Source: Thiotrichaceae bacterium (GTDB lineage: Bacteria > Pseudomonadota > Gammaproteobacteria > Thiotrichales > Thiotrichaceae). From it: a stretch of 15,836 nt of DNA. The notes beneath the pieces were generated by a model. It saw nothing but the letters and a program-made list of their open reading frames with translations. It ran no database searches and was not told where the DNA came from. This document shows, in pieces, positions 6,968 to 14,529 of the stretch. The stretch is from contig JANTHA010000012.1 of assembly GCA_024762625.1 (NCBI GenBank), positions 1 through 15,836 of the forward strand. Reading direction: 5' to 3'. Positions within the stretch are counted from its first letter, which is position 1, and each line of letters begins with the position of its first letter. A program made the position numbers and the translations under genes.

Positions 6968-8926
6968 TTAAGCGCCTAATCCCATTTCAATGTAGCCAGT
7001 AGGGCAAACATCAGCACATATATGGCAACCCACACAGCGTGAATAGTCAGTATCGACATAGCGGCCCGTCGTGGATTTAGCCTTGTTGACGCGGAATACC
7101 GCATCCTGAGGACAATAAATTACACAGTTATCGCACTCAAAACACAAACCACAACTCATGCAGCGCTCTGCTTCATCAATCGCCTGCTGCTCTTCGAGGC
7201 CTTTCATACGTTCCGTGAAATGTCCCAGTACTTCGGATTCACTCGGCACATCTTCACTACGTTTGATGCGATCAACCTTCTCAAAGTGGCCAAGGAATAA
7301 TTCGCTTGAAGAAACAATTTCATGCTCGGAACGATCATCAAAGTTATGCACGGCAAAATCATCTTTGTCTGTGCCGCGCAAGTCTTCTTCTTTACCTTCT
7401 TCGAAACTCTTGGGCGCAAGGTTGAATTCCTTCAATTTATCAAGCAGATCAAAGTGATGCTTATCAACCTTTGGACGTTTTTTCATTTTCTCATGTTTGA
7501 GATAATGATCAATGGATTCAGCCGCAATGGAAGCCTGACCAATTGCTGTTGTCAAAAGATGAGGACGAACGATGTCGCCCGCCACGAAATGACCTTCCTT
7601 TCCGGGAACCTGATAAAAGTTATCCGCATCAATAGCGTTGCGGTCGTTTCCAAAGTCTTCAACGCCATCAAGATCGCCAAACTGACCAATCGCGGATACA
7701 ATCAAATCAGCTTCAATTAATGTTTCTTTACCGCCTTCAACAGGTTTAGGCACATTGCCTTCCATCACGGCTTCAACGACTTTAAGGCCAGTAGCGCGTC
7801 CGTTTTCATCAACGACGATTTCGGTCGGCATGACTTCAGTCAGAATGGTAACGCCTTCTTTCAACGCATCCTGTACTTCGTGTTCAGCAGCAGTCATCTG
7901 ATCCAGCGGGAACAATGATGTCAAAGTCACTTCACAAGGCGCTTTGTTGGCTGGTTCAGCATCGTGCTTGGCCTTGCCAGTCGCCGTATCTTCTGGATGC
8001 TCATTATAATCAGGTAACGTACCGATACGACGAGAAACCGATACCACGTCGATTGAGGTGTCGCCGCCGCCCACACACACAACCTTGGGCGCTGTATACT
8101 TCATATTACCCAGATTGAATGCCTCCAGGAATTCAACCGCAGTCACCGCGTTGGGAACCTCATCCCAGTTATCAACAAACAGTCCGCGACCTTTTTTACA
8201 ACCGAGCGCCCAGAGAATCGCATCGTATTCCTTTTCCAGGTCTTCAACGGAGACATCCTTGCCTACGCGAGTGTTCAGCTTGACATCGACACCGTCCATA
8301 TTGGTAATACGTTCAATCTCGGCATCCATCTTGTCACGAGGCACACGATAACCGGGTATGCCGTAACGCGCCATACCACCTAATTGTTCATGATCATCAA
8401 ATATGGTTGACGTGTGACCCATTTTACGCAACTGGTAAGCTGCAGCCATGCCGGCTACGCCGCCTCCGATGATGGCGACTTTTTTTCCGGATAAAGGCGC
8501 TGAATCATCGAAAGTCAGACCCGCATCAATAGCGGAATCTCCGATAAATTGCTCAACCGAGTTGATGCCAACAAAATCATCAACATCATTGCGGTTACAA
8601 CCATCCTGACAAGGCGCCGGACAAACGCGACCCATCATTGACGGGAACGGGTTTGCTGTTGTTGAACGGCGGAAAGCATATTCCTGCATGGTCATTTCGC
8701 CTGCGGGCTTTTCAATACCGCGTACGATCTGCAACCAGCCGCGAATATCCTCACCTGATGGACAACTACCCTGACAGGGAGGCGTTTTTTGAATATAGGT
8801 AGGACATTTATAAGAAGTATCTTCCACGAAGATTTTTTCTTCCATACTATCCCAGGTATCATCACCGTCTTCAAAACGGCGGAATGTAAAACCTTCTAAT
8901 GTCTTATCATCAGGTGAAGTTGCCAT
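6968..8926 (-). CDS. dsrL: DsrL, FAD/Fe-S NAD(P)H oxidoreductase
   Basis: Cytoplasmic iron-sulfur flavoprotein related to the small subunit of glutamate synthase. In sulfur oxidisers it acts with DsrAB as electron acceptor and passes electrons to NAD(P)+. Order of parts in the 652 residues: N-terminal Fe-S region with C41, C51, C55 and C102, C106, C110; FAD-binding Rossmann motif VAIIGGGVAGMAAA from about 150; a conserved GGMARYGIPGYRVPRD block (183-198); NAD(P)H-binding GGGDTSIDVVSVSRR from about 286; FAD-closing VAGDIVRPHLLTTAIGQ (448-464); and a C-terminal ferredoxin domain with C589 to C605 and C631, C634, C637, C641. The charged linker between about 485 and 585 is typical of the DsrL-1 type of sulfur oxidisers. 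ATG 8926 has AGGAG seven bases upstream. A 170-bp gap separates it from dsrK, with only weak hairpins and no clear promoter. Confidence 0.97.
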   Translation of the reverse strand: MATSPDDKTLEGFTFRRFEDGDDTWDSMEEKIFVEDTSYKCPTYIQKTPPCQGSCPSGEDIRGWLQIVRGIEKPAGEMTMQEYAFRRSTTANPFPSMMGRVCPAPCQDGCNRNDVDDFVGINSVEQFIGDSAIDAGLTFDDSAPLSGKKVAIIGGGVAGMAAAYQLRKMGHTSTIFDDHEQLGGMARYGIPGYRVPRDKMDAEIERITNMDGVDVKLNTRVGKDVSVEDLEKEYDAILWALGCKKGRGLFVDNWDEVPNAVTAVEFLEAFNLGNMKYTAPKVVCVGGGDTSIDVVSVSRRIGTLPDYNEHPEDTATGKAKHDAEPANKAPCEVTLTSLFPLDQMTAAEHEVQDALKEGVTILTEVMPTEIVVDENGRATGLKVVEAVMEGNVPKPVEGGKETLIEADLIVSAIGQFGDLDGVEDFGNDRNAIDADNFYQVPGKEGHFVAGDIVRPHLLTTAIGQASIAAESIDHYLKHEKMKKRPKVDKHHFDLLDKLKEFNLAPKSFEEGKEEDLRGTDKDDFAVHNFDDRSEHEIVSSSELFLGHFEKVDRIKRSEDVPSESEVLGHFTERMKGLEEQQAIDEAERCMSCGLCFECDNCVIYCPQDAVFRVNKAKSTTGRYVDTDYSRCVGCHICADVCPTGYIEMGLGA

Positions 8927-9096
8927 GCTTATTCTCCTTGTTTATTCACTCGACCGCGTGAGTCGTGCAAAATTAAAAGTCTGTTAAAATCTCAAATTCA
9001 TATCTGCCAGTTATCTCGCAGAGCTTACTTTTCAGTATGTTCAGTTAAAATTTGTTTCTGTTTTACTTTGCGTTAATTTGCATTTCTTCATTGCGC

Positions 9097-10773
9097 CTAA
9101 TCTTTCGATTCTTTCTCTGCAGCTGCTTTTTCTGCGGCAGCCTTTTCCCGTGCTTCCTTGGCGGCCAGTCTTTCTGCTTCTTCAGCCGCTTCCTTGGCTT
9201 CCATCTCTTCTTCCGTTAACTGACCCGTCAAAATCAATGCATTACTTACTAGCTGATGAACACTAACGATTTGATCCATCGTGAAACCATAGTAAGGAAT
9301 TACTTTGGTAAATTGCGATTTACAAATAGCGCAAATTGCAGCCATGTGAGTGACGCCATGATGGTCTGTAACATATTTTAACGCTTCCATGCGGGGCTGC
9401 GCTCCCTTGACGCGCACCTCCATCAGATCATCGGTCAGGATACCGCCGCCGCCGCCACAACAATAGGTAGCGTCGTGAATGGTATCAGCCGGCATATCGA
9501 CAAAATTATTACACACCGCCTTGATGACATTACGTGGAATTTCAAATTGCCCACCGGGTTTATCACCCATTCTGGAGCCGCGCGCAATATTACATGAATC
9601 GTGGAAAGTCAGCGTCATATCATCATTAAGCGACTTATCAATATTCAATTTTCCGGCAGCCAATGCAGGTTCTGTAATTTCCAGCACATGTTGTGGTATC
9701 GGGTAATTTTGATCGAGAAAATCGAAAGGCCCGGCCAGCGTATTCAAAAAACTGTAGGCAACGCGCCACGCATGACCACATTCGCCGAAAACGATGCGCT
9801 TAACGCCGAGATCAATCGCAGCTTTACGAACGCGCAATGAAATTTTACGCATATTTTCATAGCTGCCAATAAACATGCCGAAGTTTGCGCCTTCTGATGC
9901 ATAGGAGCTTAAGGTCCAGTCAAGGCCCAACTCGTGGAAAACTTTCGCATAGCCCATCAAACCATCAACATGCGGTTCAGCAAAAAAATCAGCGGAAGGG
10001 GTTACCAGGAGAATATCAGCTCCTTTCTTGTCCATCGGAAGTTTCACTTCGACGCCTGTGTCGTCGTAAATGTCTTCTTCAAGACCTTCCAGTGTATCGG
10101 CAAGCGCGCCACCGGGTAGCCCCAGGTTATTGCCAATCTTGTGAACCTTGCCCATGATCTCGGTACAGTACTTTTGTCCCATGCCGATATGATCAAGAAT
10201 TTCACGTGCAGCCATGGAAATTTCTGCTGTATCAATGCCATAAGGGCAAAATACAGAACAGCGACGACACTGAGAGCACTGGTGATAGTAGTTATACCAG
10301 TCTTTGACTACGTCTTCTGTTAGTTCAGCGCCGCCGACAAAACCAGGCATACCCAGTTTTGCAAAAAACTTTCCTGCAAACGTGAAGTAACGACGGTAAA
10401 CTTTTCTTAATAAATCCTGACGAGCTACCGGCATATTCTTGGGATCTGTTGTACCCAGGAAATAATGACATTTATCGGTACAAGCGCCACATTTAACACA
10501 AATATCCAGATACACCTGCAAAGAACGATAGCGCCCTTTCAAATCGGCCATTTTAGCAAGTGCGCGTTCTTTCCAGTTTTCAACCAGAGTATCCGCATCG
10601 CCATAATGCTCAACGCTTTCCGGCATTTTGAAATCAGTCGGAAAATGCATGTATTCCTGAAATTCATGTTTTGAAATCCAGGGACCATGGGACTTCATTG
10701 CATCCGGCTGGATGTGGGGAATCTCAAGTATCCCTTCTTCGCCAGTGATTTTAGGTATTTCGTAATCAGCCAT
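9097..10773 (-). CDS. dsrK: DsrK, HdrD-like Fe-S catalytic subunit of DsrMKJOP
   Basis: Cytoplasmic subunit on the inner face of the membrane, homologous to heterodisulfide reductase HdrD, thought to handle DsrC thiol/disulfide (or trisulfide) chemistry and to pass electrons to DsrM. Two [4Fe-4S] motifs occur at C92/C95/C98/C102 and C166/C169/C172/C176. The CCG-type region for the noncubane [4Fe-4S] cluster is seen at C332, C394 (HDSCN), C438-C439 (YCCGGGGG) and C481/C484. The last 40 residues (about 519-558) are an Ala/Glu/Lys-rich, helix-forming tail, beyond the part I recognise as the conserved core. ATG 10773 is preceded by GGAGA ten bases upstream. The gene begins 26 bp after dsrM. Confidence 0.97.
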   Translation of the reverse strand: MADYEIPKITGEEGILEIPHIQPDAMKSHGPWISKHEFQEYMHFPTDFKMPESVEHYGDADTLVENWKERALAKMADLKGRYRSLQVYLDICVKCGACTDKCHYFLGTTDPKNMPVARQDLLRKVYRRYFTFAGKFFAKLGMPGFVGGAELTEDVVKDWYNYYHQCSQCRRCSVFCPYGIDTAEISMAAREILDHIGMGQKYCTEIMGKVHKIGNNLGLPGGALADTLEGLEEDIYDDTGVEVKLPMDKKGADILLVTPSADFFAEPHVDGLMGYAKVFHELGLDWTLSSYASEGANFGMFIGSYENMRKISLRVRKAAIDLGVKRIVFGECGHAWRVAYSFLNTLAGPFDFLDQNYPIPQHVLEITEPALAAGKLNIDKSLNDDMTLTFHDSCNIARGSRMGDKPGGQFEIPRNVIKAVCNNFVDMPADTIHDATYCCGGGGGILTDDLMEVRVKGAQPRMEALKYVTDHHGVTHMAAICAICKSQFTKVIPYYGFTMDQIVSVHQLVSNALILTGQLTEEEMEAKEAAEEAERLAAKEAREKAAAEKAAAEKESKD

Positions 10774-10799
10774 TTATTATAATCTCCACAGTCCTTGGA

Positions 10800-11558
10800 T
10801 TAGTCCAGTTCGTCCAGGTACATTTTGCCCTGTTTTTCAAGTTCGGCGGCCCATGGTGAAAGGTGACGCTTTTCACGCGGGTTATCGACCTGATTCCGGG
10901 TTGGACTGAAGAAAATTCCGGGCGCATGCAGTAGTTTACTAATTGGAAAAATAAACATTAAGATTAACACCAGACCAAGATGTATCAGTAAAGGCGCATC
11001 GGCAGGTAAGGGCTTCAGGTCGAAGGTTATCAGGCCAGTGAAAAACTCCTTAACCATTACAATATCAGTATGGCCGCCAAAGAACGACATAGTCATGCCT
11101 GACAAACCAATAAATATCAGAAGACCCAGCATTGCCCTGTCAGAAGGCGATGTAATATAGCGTACGCGATCAATGAAGATACGGCGCGCCAGAAGGCCTA
11201 ATAAAGCCAGCACAAAAACAAAAGCAGCATAGCGTCCTATAGGCTGCATAAATTGAATGACGCTCCAGACTGGGTCAAGCACATACCGGAAATGGCGAAT
11301 AACAATAAACAACATTGAATAGTGGAAAGCAAATCCCAGCGCCCACAGCAATTTATCGGAACGATACAAGCTCTTGAAAAGAAATACTTCGGACATCATT
11401 CTGACAACTACGCCACTTCTGGTAATGGGCGCAGGTGTTGTTGGTATTTTAAGTGGCGCAGGAGTCTTCCAATAAATAAGCACTTTATTGGCGACACCCA
11501 GAACCAGTACTAAAGTTGCAGCCCAGAACAATACTGCATAAATAACGCCGATGGCCAT
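10800..11558 (-). CDS. dsrM: DsrM, NarI-like cytochrome b membrane subunit
   Basis: Diheme cytochrome b of DsrMKJOP that transfers electrons between the quinone pool and DsrK. Start chosen at ATG 11558 (252 residues), because AGGAG sits five bases before it; the same AGGAG directly abuts an in-frame GTG at 11564, too close to serve it. About five to six membrane helices are visible. Candidate heme-b histidines are H79 and H89 in the FHYSMLFIVIRHFRY segment, and H193 and H211 in the helix LLIHLGLVLILMFIFPISKLLH (described here by its histidines). The tail is cytoplasmic and charged. It precedes dsrK by 26 bp and follows dsrC after a 188-bp gap containing a stem-loop. Confidence 0.95.
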   Translation of the reverse strand: MAIGVIYAVLFWAATLVLVLGVANKVLIYWKTPAPLKIPTTPAPITRSGVVVRMMSEVFLFKSLYRSDKLLWALGFAFHYSMLFIVIRHFRYVLDPVWSVIQFMQPIGRYAAFVFVLALLGLLARRIFIDRVRYITSPSDRAMLGLLIFIGLSGMTMSFFGGHTDIVMVKEFFTGLITFDLKPLPADAPLLIHLGLVLILMFIFPISKLLHAPGIFFSPTRNQVDNPREKRHLSPWAAELEKQGKMYLDELD

Positions 11559-11563
11559 TTGCA

Positions 11564-11568
11564 CTCCT
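11564..11568 (-). promoter_or_regulatory. Shine-Dalgarno that decides the dsrM start
   Basis: AGGAG on the minus strand, five bases before ATG 11558. Its last base is the first base of the alternative GTG at 11564, which makes that start unlikely. Confidence 0.6.
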
Positions 11569-11648
11569 AAAAATTCTTCTCTTTCAGAAACTTACAGAGC
11601 ACTCAAGGAAACTCTATATGATTACATTTATCTCTATAAGCTTTTGAA

Positions 11649-11677
11649 AGAGATCGGGACTAGACGCCCCAATCTCT
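11649..11677 (-). terminator. Stem-loop downstream of dsrC, possible attenuator
   Basis: On the minus strand AGAGATTGGG (11677-11668) pairs with CCCGATCTCT (11658-11649): ten pairs including one U-G, with a 9-nt loop, starting 69 bp after the dsrC stop. Only UUUC follows, so full termination is unlikely. A partial terminator or a 3' barrier that protects the dsrC message would fit, because DsrC is needed in much higher amounts than the membrane subunits. Confidence 0.55.
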
Positions 11678-11746
11678 CCAAAGATCAGTAACAACATTCT
11701 TACTGACCGCTAATTCACGCGTAAATACTATTTAAAAAACGCGGAG

Positions 11747-12079
11747 TTATACGCAACCTGTTGGTTTAGGCAATCCTGCATACTTACATGCTTGTTTACC
11801 AGGACCATATGGGAATAAAGAATACAGGTACTTTGAATTACCCTTGTCTTTACCCAGACGCTTACCAACCGCTTTAGTCAGTACGCGCACCGCAGGCGCA
11901 ATTTGATATTCTTCATAATATTCGCGAAGGAAATTAATAATATCCCAATGCTCGTCTGTTAACTCCACATCTTCAGCAGCTGCAAGCGCCTTTGCAACTT
12001 CTGGCGTCCATGCGCTAAGATCTACTAAATAACCTTCTTCGTCTAGTTCGATTGATTGACCATCTACTTCGAGTGCCAT
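11747..12079 (-). CDS. dsrC: DsrC, sulfur-carrier protein (TusE family)
   Basis: Small cytoplasmic sulfur carrier that links the DsrEFH persulfide relay, DsrAB and DsrK. The 110 residues end in the flexible arm ACKYAGLPKPTGCV with both catalytic cysteines, the penultimate Cys109 and Cys98 eleven residues earlier. This marks true DsrC rather than TusE, which lacks the second cysteine. ATG 12079 has AGGAGA six bases upstream. Long gaps on both sides (about 100 bp to dsrH, 188 bp to dsrM), a consensus -35 box upstream and a stem-loop downstream suggest extra control of its own, as is known for dsrC in Allochromatium. Confidence 0.98.
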   Translation of the reverse strand: MALEVDGQSIELDEEGYLVDLSAWTPEVAKALAAAEDVELTDEHWDIINFLREYYEEYQIAPAVRVLTKAVGKRLGKDKGNSKYLYSLFPYGPGKQACKYAGLPKPTGCV

Positions 12080-12127
12080 CTGAGCTCTCCTATTTTTCCA
12101 AAAATTTAAAATATAGCTAAAAATCGT

Positions 12128-12156
12128 ATCGTTTTTATCTGTTTGCCCATTGTCAA
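12128..12156 (-). promoter_or_regulatory. Possible secondary promoter of dsrC
   Basis: The minus strand carries a perfect TTGACA at 12156-12151, in the dsrH-dsrC gap. With a 17-bp spacer the -10 would be AACGAT (12133-12128), a poor match. A better -10-like TATATT lies further down (12115-12110) but at a non-standard distance. The placement, 49 bp or more upstream of dsrC, fits a separate dsrC promoter. Confidence 0.4.
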
Positions 12157-12182
12157 AAATAAGCCAGTAAATACGTTACAGG

Positions 12183-12491
12183 TTATAGCCAGCTTTGCGT
12201 CGTCTCATTTTCTACGGTTAAGTCGACAAAACCTGCATAATCAACGCTTTTGATACCGTCGATCATACGATCTTCACTTAAACCACGCGCCGCAAGATCG
12301 CCACCTAAAACATACACTGACTTATCAGTCATTGCTTCTTTAAGCTTCTCTGTAAATGATGTTCCTTCGATAGCCGCTACCGCAGCATCTTCGATCATCA
12401 AAATTGAGTCACCCGGCTTTGCGTGATTCAAACAACTTCTAAAAGACACCCTTTCAAACGGTGACTTGTTTACAATATGTAGCATTGCCAT
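12183..12491 (-). CDS. dsrH: DsrH, subunit of the DsrEFH sulfurtransferase
   Basis: TusB-like subunit of the cytoplasmic DsrE2F2H2 hexamer that transfers sulfur to DsrC. With ATG 12491 as start the protein has 102 residues (MAMLHIVNKSPFE...), and GGAGA lies nine bases upstream. An in-frame TTG at 12497 is too close to that site, and the internal ATG at 12485 is also possible. The single cysteine Cys20 (FRSCLNHAKPGD) corresponds to the conserved cysteine of Allochromatium DsrH. The IEDAA motif follows at about residue 33. It follows dsrF after 26 bp; the downstream gap to dsrC holds the putative dsrC promoter. Confidence 0.95.
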   Translation of the reverse strand: MAMLHIVNKSPFERVSFRSCLNHAKPGDSILMIEDAAVAAIEGTSFTEKLKEAMTDKSVYVLGGDLAARGLSEDRMIDGIKSVDYAGFVDLTVENETTQSWL

Positions 12492-12500
12492 GTTCAATAT

Positions 12501-12505
12501 TCTCC
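12501..12505 (-). promoter_or_regulatory. Shine-Dalgarno supporting the dsrH start
   Basis: GGAGA on the minus strand, nine bases before ATG 12491 and only three bases before the alternative TTG. Confidence 0.5.
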
Positions 12506-12517
12506 GTCAGATTGGTG

Positions 12518-12922
12518 TTAAAAACTTAATGTCACTTCTTGTTCAGCCATGACATCCGCCATTTCAGCGCGATCGACCAGAATAATGGAAGGCTTCTCCG
12601 CCCAGTCATCATCCTCATCTTCCCATACCAGATCCATCAGATCATCCGGCGTCAGGCCGCGCTCCTCAAGCGACTCTTTTTCTACATAGAGCTTCTTGAT
12701 CTCGTAATCGCCAAGCGCCTTATAAGTACTGGAAAAGTTCTTTTGGCCAATACCTTCTGTATTCTGGCCCTTGGTGATCTGATATACGCCATCATCAAGA
12801 AAAGCCAGTGAAACATCCTGCTCAAACGCCGCCGAGATTAACACCACTTCAAGTGACTCCAGCGCATAAACGGTGCCATAAGGGGCCTTACGATTAACAA
12901 ACATGAATTTTTTCGTTGACAT
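12518..12922 (-). CDS. dsrF: DsrF, subunit of the DsrEFH sulfurtransferase
   Basis: TusC-like member of the DsrE2F2H2 hexamer. The 134-residue protein has the DsrE/F fold signatures FVNRKAPYGTVYALESLEV near the N-terminus and FLDDGVYQI (about 41-49). It has no cysteine at all, consistent with a structural rather than sulfur-carrying role for this subunit. The C-terminal third is very acidic (WEDEDDDW). ATG 12922 has GGGAG nine bases upstream. It starts 14 bp after dsrE and is followed by dsrH. Confidence 0.95.
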   Translation of the reverse strand: MSTKKFMFVNRKAPYGTVYALESLEVVLISAAFEQDVSLAFLDDGVYQITKGQNTEGIGQKNFSSTYKALGDYEIKKLYVEKESLEERGLTPDDLMDLVWEDEDDDWAEKPSIILVDRAEMADVMAEQEVTLSF

Positions 12923-12936
12923 TTTATTAATCTCCC

Positions 12937-13329
12937 TTAATCGCCAAATACAATGGTGCGGTCTGACTGTATGCCGCCTTCGATCAACTGACCAAGACCG
13001 GAAATACGGAAACCTTCAATGATATTATCGGCATCCAGACCCTGGCGCTTGGCTTCATCTGCATCCATAATGCCGCGACGCTGCGCTGCGGCGATACACA
13101 GAACCAGATCAAGATTATGCTCAATAGCCAGTTCAGACCATTCTTTTTGCAATTGACGATCATCTGCCGGAGGAACACTTAAACGCGTACCGTTATACAC
13201 GCCATCATGGTAAAAGAACACACGGAAAATCTCATGTCCCTGCGCCAGTACTGCGCGCGCAAACTGCAGAGCCGAATCAGAAGACTGATGCTGATAAGGC
13301 CCTTCATTAATCATAATTGTGAATTTCAT
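12937..13329 (-). CDS. dsrE: DsrE, active-site subunit of the DsrEFH sulfurtransferase
   Basis: TusD-like subunit that binds persulfide sulfur and hands it to DsrC. The 130-residue protein has FFYHDGVYNGTR (38-49) and the active-site segment DLVLCIAAAQRRG. The cysteine is residue 78, the same position as the essential Cys78 of Allochromatium DsrE. ATG 13329 has AAGGAG seven bases upstream. It begins 11 bp after dsrB, so it is clearly co-transcribed. With dsrF and dsrH it is a marker of the oxidative direction of the pathway. Confidence 0.97.
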   Translation of the reverse strand: MKFTIMINEGPYQHQSSDSALQFARAVLAQGHEIFRVFFYHDGVYNGTRLSVPPADDRQLQKEWSELAIEHNLDLVLCIAAAQRRGIMDADEAKRQGLDADNIIEGFRISGLGQLIEGGIQSDRTIVFGD

Positions 13330-13340
13330 CTAACGACTCC

Positions 13341-14417
13341 TTAGAAACGGATATGAGTTGATGAATTCAGGTTAGCACGTGCGCCGCGCCAGTTATCAAT
13401 ATGATATTTTGTAAATGGCAAACCGGTCACTTCGAAGAAGCGAGGCCATCCAATACGCTCAACCCATTCATTGATCCGCTCCCAATCACGCGCGCCTTCC
13501 TTATAGCATTCAAGAATTTTCTTGACTACTGCAGTCGCCTCAGGCCAGCGAGGAGGATTGTTAGGAATACCCGCAGCTACTAAACGTTGGAAGGTTGGTT
13601 TACCGCGTGCATTAGAGTGGTTGCCGCCGATCCAGATTGCCAACTGAGTAAACTCATGATCATTAATCTGCATTGGCGGACAGGGAGGATAACAAGCGCC
13701 ACAACAAATACATTTTTTCTCATCGACTTCCAGTGAAGGCTCGCCATCAACCATCGCGGGACGAATCGCCGCCACTGGACAACGCGCAACAACCGAAGGA
13801 CGCTCACACACATTACCCACTAAGGTATGATCAATCTTGGGCGGCTTGGTGTGCTGCACATTAATTGCGATATCGCCCTGGCCGCCACAGTTAATCTGGC
13901 AACAGGAAGTTGTAATGTGTACACGGTTCGGCATATTCCAGTTAGTGAACTCGTCATACAGCTCATCCATCATGGACTTAACAACGCCTGAGGCGTCCGT
14001 TCCAGGAATATCACAGTGCAACCAACCCTGGGTATGTGAGATAGAAGCAACCGAGTTACGGGTTCCGCCAACCGCATAGCCTTTATCTTTTAATTTATCA
14101 ACCAGAGGCTGTACCTTGGACTCGTCGTCTGTATAGAATTCGATATTGCTGCGAATGGTAAAGCGTACATAACCATCTGCATATTCATCAGCAATATCCA
14201 TTAGATCACGCAAAGTGAAAACATCCAGGATTCGCTGGGTTCCCGCCTTTACTGTCCATATCTTGTCGCCATTCTTTGCAACATGAACCATGACGCCTGG
14301 CTGTGGATCTTCATGATACGCCCACAAACCGAAGTTACGACGCATGGTTGGATGCATATATTGAAAGCCGTCAGGACAACCTGATTCAATCGGCTCGCGC
14401 ATTTCTGGTGCTGCCAT
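13341..14417 (-). CDS. dsrB: Reverse dissimilatory sulfite reductase, beta subunit
   Basis: Beta chain of the cytoplasmic DsrA2B2 enzyme, which here oxidises DsrC-bound sulfur to sulfite. The 358 residues contain the siroheme-[4Fe-4S] ligands C135 (GWLHCD) and C172, C173, C177 (SCCQINCGG), matching the DsrB pattern. The inserted ferredoxin domain has C236/C239/C242/C246 with an extra cysteine at 238, where many relatives have tyrosine. The end NPPRWPEA... and a basic C-terminus complete the family pattern. ATG 14417 has AGGAG six bases upstream. The 112-bp gap from dsrA contains a 5-bp stem (AGGCG/CGCCT, 14452-14472) and a repeated CACCGGC (14494-14500, 14510-14516), with no obvious promoter. 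Confidence 0.98.
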   Translation of the reverse strand: MAAPEMREPIESGCPDGFQYMHPTMRRNFGLWAYHEDPQPGVMVHVAKNGDKIWTVKAGTQRILDVFTLRDLMDIADEYADGYVRFTIRSNIEFYTDDESKVQPLVDKLKDKGYAVGGTRNSVASISHTQGWLHCDIPGTDASGVVKSMMDELYDEFTNWNMPNRVHITTSCCQINCGGQGDIAINVQHTKPPKIDHTLVGNVCERPSVVARCPVAAIRPAMVDGEPSLEVDEKKCICCGACYPPCPPMQINDHEFTQLAIWIGGNHSNARGKPTFQRLVAAGIPNNPPRWPEATAVVKKILECYKEGARDWERINEWVERIGWPRFFEVTGLPFTKYHIDNWRGARANLNSSTHIRF

Positions 14418-14529
14418 ATTTAGCTCCTAAAAATTTGTTTCTTTTAAAGCGAGGCGTCCTTCACGGTCGCCTGCTTATGATTAAATATAAACTCACCGGC
14501 ATTATCCAACACCGGCTCAAGAGATTGAG

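Noticed and set aside
7322..7720. 132-residue plus-strand ORF within dsrL
   Set aside because: Antisense to a clear DsrL frame; composition has no domain or membrane logic.
8927..9096. Promoter or terminator in the 170-bp dsrK-dsrL gap
   Set aside because: Only weak stems (ACTC/GAGT at 8948-8963, and a 5-bp TCTGC/GCAGA) and no consensus promoter pair; nothing solid enough to call.
11747..12079. TusE-type protein instead of DsrC
   Set aside because: Both arm cysteines (Cys98 and Cys109) are present and the gene sits inside the dsr operon.
14418..14529. Regulatory RNA or promoter in the dsrA-dsrB gap
   Set aside because: A 5-bp stem and a repeated CACCGGC are present, but too weak to distinguish from chance.
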